The notes under the pieces were generated by a model. The model had not been told where the DNA came from, made no database searches, and worked only from the letters and a program-made list of their open reading frames with translations. A DNA stretch of 64,000 nucleotides, taken from assembly GCF_007665395.1 (NCBI RefSeq), contig NZ_VDND01000001.1:682001-746000 (forward strand), given 5' to 3'. Numbering within the stretch: position 1 is the first letter of the stretch; the number at the start of each line of letters is the position of its first letter. The DNA is from Pseudomonas oryzihabitans (GTDB taxonomy: Bacteria; Pseudomonadota; Gammaproteobacteria; Pseudomonadales; Pseudomonadaceae). The translations under genes and the position numbers were made by a program. Shown in pieces: positions 17,561-24,841 of this stretch.

Positions 17561-18247
17561 TCATGCGAAGCGATAGCCGACGGCGCGCACCGTCACCGGC
17601 ACCCCGGGAATGCCCGCGGCTTCCAGCTTGCGCCTGAGATTGTGCAGGTGGGTGTCCACCACCCGCGCCAGCGCCTCGCTCTCCGGAAGGCAGCGCTCCA
17701 GCAACTCTTCGCGGGTAAAGGCCTTGTGCGGGGTGCGCATCAGGGTGGCCAGCAAACCGAACTCGGTGGGCGTCAACTCCAGCGCGCGCGGTTGCCCGGC
17801 CTGGTCGACCAGCGCGCTGAAGCTTTCCAGATCCACCGTGAGGGCGCCCTGCCGCAACCAGCGCTCGTCCCGTGGGGCCTGGTGGCAGCGACGCAGCACG
17901 GCATGGACGCGCGCCACCACCTCCTTGGGATTGTAGGGTTTCACCACGTAGTCGTCGGCGCCATAGCGCAGCGCCCCGAGCTTTTCCGGCTCGTCGCCGA
18001 TGGCGGTCACCATGATCACCGGCGTATCCCCCGCCCGCCGGATCTGGGCCAGCACCTCGGTGCCGCCGAGGCGTGGCAGCATCATATCCAGCAGGACCAG
18101 ATCGGGCTGCCGACGCTGGAACAGCTCCAGCCCCTGGCGACCGTCCTCGGCGAGCACCACCGCGAAGCCGTCGCGGAGCAGATAGGCCTCCAGCACGCTG
18201 GCGCTGTCGGGGTCGTCCTCGACGATGAGTATGAGTTTGTCGCTCAC
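17561..18247 (-). CDS. OmpR-family response regulator (AdeR/BaeR-like)
   Basis: The product is 228 residues. The receiver domain has the acidic pair in IVEDD, phosphoacceptor Asp54 in LVLLDMMLP and Lys103 in VVKPYN. A winged-helix DNA-binding domain follows (LTPTEFGLLATL, ARVVDTHLHNLRRKL, VRAVGYRF). The start codon is GTG at 18247 with AGAGAG upstream; no ATG lies nearby in frame. It is divergent from the RND operon. The 97-bp gap carries 11-bp-phased repeats that suit an OmpR-type dimer. Confidence 0.9.
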   Translation of the reverse strand: MSDKLILIVEDDPDSASVLEAYLLRDGFAVVLAEDGRQGLELFQRRQPDLVLLDMMLPRLGGTEVLAQIRRAGDTPVIMVTAIGDEPEKLGALRYGADDYVVKPYNPKEVVARVHAVLRRCHQAPRDERWLRQGALTVDLESFSALVDQAGQPRALELTPTEFGLLATLMRTPHKAFTREELLERCLPESEALARVVDTHLHNLRRKLEAAGIPGVPVTVRAVGYRFA

Positions 18248-18255
18248 GTCCGCTC

Positions 18256-18294
18256 TCTTGATCGAATCTCGACAATTCGCCGAAGGAATCTTGA
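18256..18294. promoter_or_regulatory. 11-bp-phased direct repeat between the AdeRS-like genes and the RND operon
   Basis: TCTTGA at 18256, TCTCGA at 18267 and TCTTGA at 18289 lie 11 and 22 bp apart. A degenerate CGCCGA at 18278 fills the fourth position of the same phase. The longer word TCTTGATC occurs exactly at 18256 and 18289. OmpR-family regulators bind direct repeats on one face of the helix, so this is a candidate operator for the regulator encoded next to it. Confidence 0.5.
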
Positions 18295-18344
18295 TCCGGC
18301 GTTCCTAGGCTGGTGACCAGAGCCTGAAGCCCGGTCTTACCGCC

Positions 18345-19784
18345 ATGCCCGCTACCCTCGCCGCCGCCAGCCGTTCGCTCCTGTTCAGCAGCCTGCTGAG
18401 CCTGGCGAGCTGCTCGCTGATTCCCGCCTATCAGCGCCCGCCGCTGCCGATACCGGCCAATCAGGGCGAGCTGCAGCGACCGCTCCTGCCGCCCGCCACG
18501 GCCAGCGACCTCAGCGCCGACGAGCGCCAGGTGCTGGCGGCGGTGAGCGACGAAGCCCTGTTGCCCGAGGTGGTGTCCCAGGCGCTGGCGGGCAACCGAG
18601 ACTACCGGATAATCCAGCTCAGGGTCGAGCAGGCGCGAGCCCAACTGGCGGGGCGCCAGGCCGAACGCTGGCCCACCCTGGGCCTTGGCGTCCAGCGCCC
18701 ACGCCAACGCTTCGCCGATCCCGCCCTCGACGAGCGCTACCAACAGGACCTGGCGACCGCGACCCTGGGCGTCGACGCCTTCGAGCTGGATTTCTTCGGC
18801 CGGCAGGCCAGCCTCGGCGAGGAAGCGCGGCACCAGTTGCTGGCCAGTCGCTACGGCCAGCAGGCCGCGCGGGGCGCCCTGCTGGCCGAGGTGGCCCGGC
18901 TCTTCCTGCTGGCCCGGGAGGCCGACGCCCAGGTCGGCAGCGCCCAGGCGATGGAGACCCTCAGCGAGCAACTGGTGCAGCGGACCCGCGCCCGCATCGC
19001 CGCCGGCGACCTCCCGGCCGCCGCCTTGGAGGCACTGAACCAGACCGCCCTCGACGCCCGTCAGCTCACGCGCCAGCGCCTGAGCCAGCGCGCCGACGCC
19101 TATCAGGCGCTGGCCTGGGTGACCGGTTATCGCCTGACACCTACCCCAGCTGCCGTCCGTGCCCTCGCCAGCACACCGCCGGCACCCCCCGGCGAGCTGG
19201 CCGACCTGCCGTCCACCCGGCTGCTGGAGCGCCTCGATGTGCGTGCTGCGGAAGAACGGTTGCAGGCCGCCAACGCCAGCATAGGCGCGGCCCGCGCCGC
19301 CTTCTTTCCCAGCATCCGCCTGAGCACCGCGGTAGGTCTGGCCAGTCCGCAGCTGCAGGACCTGCTCAGCGCCGGCCACGGCCTGCGCCTGCTCACGCCG
19401 TCCCTGTCGCTGCCGCTGCTCGACGGGGGTCGCAACCGCGCCAACCTGGACGCCGCCACCAGCGCTCGCGACCTGGCGCTGGCCACTTACGAACGCACCT
19501 TGCAGGACGCCTTTCGCCAGCTGGCGGACGGCCTCGAAGAGCGCCGCCTGCTGCTCGGCCAGCGGCAGACCCTGGACGACCAGATCCAGCTGAATCGCCA
19601 GCGTGAGCAGCGCCTGGCGCGCCAGTGGGAGGCCGGCGCCGGCGATCCCACCGCCCGGCTGCAGGCCGGGCTCGAGGCGCTGCGTGCCAGCGACGCGCTG
19701 CGCCAGACCGACCAGGCGCTGCGCTTCAACCGTCTACGCCTGTACCGCGCCCTGCACGGGCTGGACAACCCTTCCGCTACCTGA
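18345..19784 (+). CDS. RND efflux outer-membrane factor, lipoprotein (NodT/OprM type)
   Basis: This 479-residue protein starts with a lipoprotein signal (LLSLASC lipobox, Cys near residue 23). It contains the duplicated outer-membrane efflux helix-rich repeats typical of OprM-like channels ([19 protein letters not shown], then RLDVRAAEERLQAANASIG and PSLSLPLLDGGRNRANLD). It is first in a four-gene operon with a MipA-type protein, an adaptor and an RND pump. It forms the exit duct of the tripartite pump. The divergent AdeRS-like pair is its probable regulator. Confidence 0.9.
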   Translation: MPATLAAASRSLLFSSLLSLASCSLIPAYQRPPLPIPANQGELQRPLLPPATASDLSADERQVLAAVSDEALLPEVVSQALAGNRDYRIIQLRVEQARAQLAGRQAERWPTLGLGVQRPRQRFADPALDERYQQDLATATLGVDAFELDFFGRQASLGEEARHQLLASRYGQQAARGALLAEVARLFLLAREADAQVGSAQAMETLSEQLVQRTRARIAAGDLPAAALEALNQTALDARQLTRQRLSQRADAYQALAWVTGYRLTPTPAAVRALASTPPAPPGELADLPSTRLLERLDVRAAEERLQAANASIGAARAAFFPSIRLSTAVGLASPQLQDLLSAGHGLRLLTPSLSLPLLDGGRNRANLDAATSARDLALATYERTLQDAFRQLADGLEERRLLLGQRQTLDDQIQLNRQREQRLARQWEAGAGDPTARLQAGLEALRASDALRQTDQALRFNRLRLYRALHGLDNPSAT

Positions 19785-19793
19785 GGACCCGTC

Positions 19794-20579
19794 ATGAATC
19801 CCCGGCCCCTGTTCCCGCTCCTGCTCTGCCTGACCCCGCTGGCCACCCAGGCCGCCGACGTCTCGCCGTGGGGCGATCACACCGATGTCAGCCTCGGCCT
19901 AGTGGCCGGTGCCGTGAGTCGTTACATGGGCTCGGCGGACTACCGCCCGCAGCTGTTACCCCTGGTGGTCGTGCAGCGCGGCCTGTTCTTCGCCGACACC
20001 ACCCGCGGCCTCGGCCTGCAGTGGCAATCGGCCCAGGGCCTGACCCTGAGCGGTGCCCTCAACTACGACTTCGGCCGGGACGACCGCGACAACGCCTCGC
20101 GTCCGGGCGCCGATCGCCTGAGGGGCATGGGTGAGGTCGACAGCGCCACGGTGTTCGATCTCACCCTGAGCCAGGCGCTCGCCCCCTGGCTCAGCCTCAA
20201 TGCCGAGGGCGAATGGCGCCTGGCCGGCGCCCAGCGGGGCACCAGATACCGCCTGGGTCTGGAAGCCATCGGCCTACACACCGAGCGCGACACCCTGGCC
20301 CTGGACCTGGACGCCCACGCCGGCAACCGCCGCTTCAACCAGACCTACTTCGGCGTCACCGACGCCCAGAGTAGCGCCAGCGGGTTCGCGCCGGCCCGGA
20401 TGGATCGAGGCCTCTATGCCTATTCGGCGGCCCTGAACTGGTTGCACACCTTCGACCCGCACTGGAGTTCGGTGGCCACCCTGACCACCACCCACTACAC
20501 CGACCAGGTCCGTGACAGCCCCTTGCTCCAGCGGGCCACCGCCACCACCGCCCAGCTCGCCCTGACCTACAGTTTCTGA
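19794..20579 (+). CDS. MipA/OmpV family outer-membrane protein
   Basis: The product is 261 residues with a signal peptide (LATQAADV) and a beta-rich mature part ending in phenylalanine. The YFGVTDAQSSASGF segment and the SLGLVAGAVSRYMGSADY start are typical of MipA/OmpV proteins. Some members are scaffolds for murein enzymes, and others are porin-like and linked to antimicrobial resistance. It starts 9 bp after the outer-membrane factor with a good GAGG ribosome binding site, so it is part of the pump operon. That position between channel and adaptor is unusual. Confidence 0.85.
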   Translation: MNPRPLFPLLLCLTPLATQAADVSPWGDHTDVSLGLVAGAVSRYMGSADYRPQLLPLVVVQRGLFFADTTRGLGLQWQSAQGLTLSGALNYDFGRDDRDNASRPGADRLRGMGEVDSATVFDLTLSQALAPWLSLNAEGEWRLAGAQRGTRYRLGLEAIGLHTERDTLALDLDAHAGNRRFNQTYFGVTDAQSSASGFAPARMDRGLYAYSAALNWLHTFDPHWSSVATLTTTHYTDQVRDSPLLQRATATTAQLALTYSF

Positions 20580-20593
20580 TCCTGGAGCTCGTC

Positions 20594-21691
20594 ATGCCCG
20601 GCCCGCGCCTGTCCTCAGCCTTCTCGCTGCTCCTGCTGCTCCCCTTGCTGAGCGGCTGCTCGCCCGATGCCCTTCCGGGAGCGGATCCCGTGCGAACCGT
20701 GAAACTCGCCTCGGTCGGTCGCCTGCAATCCCAGTCCCCCGTGCTACCCGGCGTCATCCGCCAGCCGCGCAGTACGGCGCTGAGCTTCGAGAATGGCGGT
20801 CGGGTGGTGCGGATGGCGGTCGAGGTAGGCGCCCGGGTCAAGGCCGGACAGCTGCTCGCCGAGCAGGACGCCGAGCCGGCCCAACTGCGCCTGAACCAGG
20901 CCAGCGCCCGCTTGCAGGCCGCTCGCGTGGAGCTGGAGCAGCGTCGGGCTGGCCAGCGACGGGCCCAGCAGCTGTTCGCCGACGGCAACCTCGCCAGAGC
21001 CGAGCTGGAAGCCGCCAGCGCCGCGCAGGGCACGGCGCTGGCGCAACAGCGTGGTGCCGAGGCCGAACTGGCATTGGCGCGGCGCGCCCTGGCCCAGACC
21101 CGCCTGGTGGCCCCCTTCGCCGGCCAGGTCGTCACCCGGGCGGCCGAGCCGTTGCGCCTGGTCAGCGCCGGCGAGCCCCTGTTGGGCCTGCAGGCCGACG
21201 GTAGCCGACAGGTCGTGGTGCAGATCCCGCTCGGCCTGGCGGACAGGCTCCCGCCGGGGGCCCGGGCTCAGGCCACGCCCAGCGCCGGCGGCGCGTCCCT
21301 GGCGCTGAGTCTGGTCGGGATCTCGCCGAGGGCGGAGCAGGGACTGCTGCAGGAAGCGGTGTTCGCCCTGGAGGCCGCGGCACCCGCCCTGCCCAGCGGC
21401 AGTCTGCTGGACGTCCGCCTGCCAGAGACGCCGGACCGCCGCCTGGCCATTCCGCTGGGCGCCCTGTTGCCAGGGCAGACCGGTAAGGCCGGCCAGGTCT
21501 ATGTCTATCAGGCCGACACCCAGCAGGTGAAACCGCGCGGGGTGACCCTGGCCGGTCTGCAGGACGGCCAGGCCCTGATCGACGGCGGCCTCGCCGAGGG
21601 CGAGCAGATCGTCGTGGCCGGCGCAGCCTTCCTGCGGGCGGGCGAACACGTGCGTCCCTACCGGCCGACCACCGTCCTGACCGGGGAGTAA
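20594..21691 (+). CDS. RND efflux periplasmic adaptor (membrane fusion lipoprotein)
   Basis: This 365-residue protein has a lipobox (LLSGCSPD) and the adaptor order: a lipoyl half (ALSFENGGRVVRMAVEVGARV), an alpha-helical hairpin (about residues 90-150, rich in Gln, Arg and Ala), the second lipoyl half (TRLVAPFAGQVV), then beta-barrel and membrane-proximal domains. It links the RND pump encoded 3 bp downstream to the outer-membrane factor. CTGGAG precedes the ATG. No metal-binding tail is seen, so drug or lipid export is likelier than metal export. Confidence 0.9.
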   Translation: MPGPRLSSAFSLLLLLPLLSGCSPDALPGADPVRTVKLASVGRLQSQSPVLPGVIRQPRSTALSFENGGRVVRMAVEVGARVKAGQLLAEQDAEPAQLRLNQASARLQAARVELEQRRAGQRRAQQLFADGNLARAELEAASAAQGTALAQQRGAEAELALARRALAQTRLVAPFAGQVVTRAAEPLRLVSAGEPLLGLQADGSRQVVVQIPLGLADRLPPGARAQATPSAGGASLALSLVGISPRAEQGLLQEAVFALEAAAPALPSGSLLDVRLPETPDRRLAIPLGALLPGQTGKAGQVYVYQADTQQVKPRGVTLAGLQDGQALIDGGLAEGEQIVVAGAAFLRAGEHVRPYRPTTVLTGE

Positions 21692-21694
21692 GCC

Positions 21695-24600
21695 ATGTCC
21701 CTGACCCTCTTCGCCCTGCAGCGTGGGCGACTGGTGTTCTTCGTCGCCATGGCCCTGCTGCTGGGCGGCCTCTATGCCTTCCTCGGCTTTCCATCACAGG
21801 AGGAGCCAAGCGTGACGGTTCGCGACGCCCTGGTCAGCGTCGCCCTGCCCGGTCTGGCCAGCGACCGCGTGGAAGAACTGCTGGCCAAGCCGCTGGAAGA
21901 TCGGCTGCGCGAGCTGCCCGAACTCCGGACCCTGGTCACCACCCTCAGACCGGGCCAGGCCATCCTTCAGCTCACCGCGCGGGACGAGATCACCGATTTG
22001 CCGGCCCTCTGGCAACGGGTGCGCAACAAGCTGGCCGAGGTCGCCCCCAGCCTGCCCGAAGGCACCCAGGGCCCGAGCGTGGACGACGACTTCGGACGCG
22101 TCGCCGTGGCCTCCATCGCCGTGACGGCGCCGGGCTTCTCCGCGAGCGAGCTGCGTACCGAGGTGGAACGCCTGCGCCGTGCGCTCTACGCGCTTCCCGG
22201 CGTCGAACGCATCGCCCTCTACGGTCTGCAACAGGAACGCCTCGTGCTCGCCCTGGATGCCACCACGCTGGCTCGTCTCCGGCTGCCGCCACAGGCCCTG
22301 CTGGAGCAGTTGCGCACCCGTAACCTGCTGGTCAGTGGCGGCACCCTCCACCTGGGCGCGCGCGACCTCAGCCTGTCGATCAGTGGCGAGCTGCCGGATC
22401 CCGCCGCGCTGGCCGTGCTGCCGATCCAGCTGCCGGATGGCGCCGCCGTTCCCCTGGGCGCCCTGGCGCAGATCCGCGTCGCAGCGGAGGAGCCCCCGCG
22501 CAGCGCGGCCTTCTATCGCGGCGAGCGCGCCCTGGTCCTGGGTATCGCGATGACGCCCGGACGCAACGTCGAAGCCTTCGGCGCCGAGCTGCACGACCGG
22601 CTCAAGGCACTCGAGGGAACGCTGCCCACCGGCTTCGCCCTGCACCGGGTGACCTTCCAGCCCGAGGTGGTGCACCACGCCATGGAGCGCATGCAGCACG
22701 TGCTGATGGAGACCATGGTGATCGTCATGGCCGTGGTGATGCTGTTCCTTGGCTGGCGCCTGGGGCTCATCGTCGGCGCCATCGTGCCGCTGACGGTGCT
22801 GGCTACCCTGCTGGTCATGCGCGCCCTGGGTATCGAGCTGCAGACGGTGTCCATCGCGGCCCTGATCCTGGCCCTGGGTCTGCTGGTGGACAACGGTATC
22901 GTCATCGCCGAGGACATCGAGCGGCGGCTGCGCGCCGGCGAAGCCCGGCGGGACGCCTGCGAGGCGGCCGGCCGGACCCTGGCCATACCGCTGCTGACCT
23001 CCTCGCTGGTGATCATCCTGGCCTTCTCGCCCTTTTTTCTCGGCCAGACCAGTACCAACGAGTACCTGAGATCCCTGGCCGTGGTCCTGGCGCTCACGTT
23101 GCTGGGCTCCTGGCTACTGAGCCTGACGGTGACGCCCCTGCTCTGCCTGCGGCTGGTGCCGGACCCCACCCAGGCCAGCCCGACCTCCGGCAGCGCCCTG
23201 CATCGCGGCTATCGGCGGCTGCTGGAGACCCTGCTGAGCCACAAGCTGGCCTACCTGCTGGCCATGCTGCTGCTCCTGAGCCTGGCCACTGCCAAGGTGC
23301 TCAGCCTGCCCTACGACTTCCTGCCACCTTCGGATCGCCAACAGTTCCAGATCCCCATCCAGCTGGAACCGGGCACCCCGGCCCAACGCACCCTGGAACT
23401 CATGCAGGATTTCAGCCGCTGGCTGGGCACGGAGGCGGACATCGTCGAGAGCATCGGCTACGTCGCCGACGGCGGTCCCCGCATCGTCCTGGGGCTGAAT
23501 CCGCCGCTGCCCGGTCCCAACGTGGCCTACTTCACCGTGACGGTCCGCCCGGACGCCGACCTGCAACAGGTCATGGCCCGGGTCGGTGACCACCTGTCAG
23601 GGCGCTACCCCGAGGTTCGCGCCCAACCCAAGCGCTTCTCCCTGGGCACCACCGAAAGCGGTCTGGCGGTCTATCGCCTGAGCGGCCCGGACGAGGCCGT
23701 CCTGCGCCAGCTCGGCGCCCAGCTGGAAGACCTGCTCGCCGCGGTGCCCGGTACCCGCGACATCCAGGACGATTGGGGGCCGCGCCTGCTGCGCTTCCAG
23801 GTGGAGGTCGACCAGGCCCGCGCCCGTGCCGCCGGTATCGACAGCCGGGATATCGCCCAGGCGCTGCAGCTGGCCGGGGATGGACTGGTCGGCGCACAGC
23901 TGCGCGATGGCCAGTATCCCATCGACATCGCGGCCCGCAGCCGGATGCCCGGCACCGCGCTGGACAGTGTCCTGGTCTATCCCCACGGCGGCGGTGAAAC
24001 CCTGCCACTGGCCGCGATCGCCCGGGTCGAGCTGGCCAGCGAAGCCGGGGTGAAGGTGCGCCGAAACCTGGAACGGACCCTCACCGTCAGCGCGCGCAAC
24101 CCGGGCATGACCGCTGCCACCCTGGTCGCCACCCTCGCGCCCCAGTTACCCACCCTGCAGCTGCCGCCCGGCTATCGCCTGGACCTGGGCGGCGAGATCG
24201 AAGACTCCGCCGCGGCCAACGACGCCCTGCTGCGCTATCTGCCGCTGGCCGCCGTCGCCATGCTGCTGCTCTTCCTCTGGCAATTCGATTCCTGGCGCAA
24301 GGTACTGATCATCGTCGCCAGCATTCCCTTCATCCTCATCGGGGTCGCCCTCGCGCTCTGGCTGAGCGGCCATCCATTCGGCTTCATGGCCACCTTCGGC
24401 CTCCTGTCGCTGGCCGGCATCATCGTCAACAACGCGGTGTTGCTGCTCGAACGCATCGAGACCGAGCTGCAGACCGGCAAGCCGCTCACGCCCGCGCTGC
24501 TCGATGCCGCCGGCGAACGCCTCAGACCCATCATCATGACCAAGCTCACCTGCATCCTCGGCCTCATCCCCCTGATGCTCTTTGCCGGTCCCCTCTGGAC

Positions 24601-24700
24601 TGGCATGGCGATTAGCATGATCGGCGGCCTGGCCCTGGGTACCCTGGTGACCCTGGGGCTGATTCCCGTGCTCTATGGGTTGCTGTACGAGCGACGCTAG
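21695..24700 (+). CDS. RND efflux transporter, inner-membrane pump
   Basis: The product is 1001 residues, slightly short of the 1020-1050 usual for AcrB relatives. The first helix (VFFVAMALLLGGLYAFLGF), two large periplasmic domains and two groups of membrane helices are all visible. The helix-4 relay motif reads LLVDNGIVIAEDIE, so the usual double aspartate is Asp-Asn, as in a divergent subgroup. The second half has GIIVNNAVLLLERIE. The gene begins inside the stop region of the adaptor (GGGGAGTAAGCC before ATG). It is powered by proton flux; the substrate is not known. Confidence 0.92.
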   Translation: MSLTLFALQRGRLVFFVAMALLLGGLYAFLGFPSQEEPSVTVRDALVSVALPGLASDRVEELLAKPLEDRLRELPELRTLVTTLRPGQAILQLTARDEITDLPALWQRVRNKLAEVAPSLPEGTQGPSVDDDFGRVAVASIAVTAPGFSASELRTEVERLRRALYALPGVERIALYGLQQERLVLALDATTLARLRLPPQALLEQLRTRNLLVSGGTLHLGARDLSLSISGELPDPAALAVLPIQLPDGAAVPLGALAQIRVAAEEPPRSAAFYRGERALVLGIAMTPGRNVEAFGAELHDRLKALEGTLPTGFALHRVTFQPEVVHHAMERMQHVLMETMVIVMAVVMLFLGWRLGLIVGAIVPLTVLATLLVMRALGIELQTVSIAALILALGLLVDNGIVIAEDIERRLRAGEARRDACEAAGRTLAIPLLTSSLVIILAFSPFFLGQTSTNEYLRSLAVVLALTLLGSWLLSLTVTPLLCLRLVPDPTQASPTSGSALHRGYRRLLETLLSHKLAYLLAMLLLLSLATAKVLSLPYDFLPPSDRQQFQIPIQLEPGTPAQRTLELMQDFSRWLGTEADIVESIGYVADGGPRIVLGLNPPLPGPNVAYFTVTVRPDADLQQVMARVGDHLSGRYPEVRAQPKRFSLGTTESGLAVYRLSGPDEAVLRQLGAQLEDLLAAVPGTRDIQDDWGPRLLRFQVEVDQARARAAGIDSRDIAQALQLAGDGLVGAQLRDGQYPIDIAARSRMPGTALDSVLVYPHGGGETLPLAAIARVELASEAGVKVRRNLERTLTVSARNPGMTAATLVATLAPQLPTLQLPPGYRLDLGGEIEDSAAANDALLRYLPLAAVAMLLLFLWQFDSWRKVLIIVASIPFILIGVALALWLSGHPFGFMATFGLLSLAGIIVNNAVLLLERIETELQTGKPLTPALLDAAGERLRPIIMTKLTCILGLIPLMLFAGPLWTGMAISMIGGLALGTLVTLGLIPVLYGLLYERR

Positions 24701-24723
24701 CGGGGGATCCGCGGACGGTGACG

Positions 24724-24748
24724 GGCCGCTTCGCTGGTGAAAGCGGCC
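24724..24748 (+). terminator. Hairpin after the RND operon
   Basis: GGCCGCTT (24724-24731) pairs exactly with AAGCGGCC (24741-24748) around a 9-nt loop, 24 bp past the pump's stop codon. No T-run follows, so termination strength is uncertain. Confidence 0.45.
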
Positions 24749-24841
24749 GATCACGTTATGCTGGAAGAGATCCGCGGCCGCCTTCGGTGCGGCTGCCCCT
24801 CGCTTCGGCGCCCCGTCGCGCGCGCCGCCAAGGAATTCCTC

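Noticed and set aside
17544..19379. Minus-strand open frame (611 codons) over the response regulator and outer-membrane factor genes
   Set aside because: It overlaps two recognised genes and its translation has low complexity, typical of GC-rich antisense frames.
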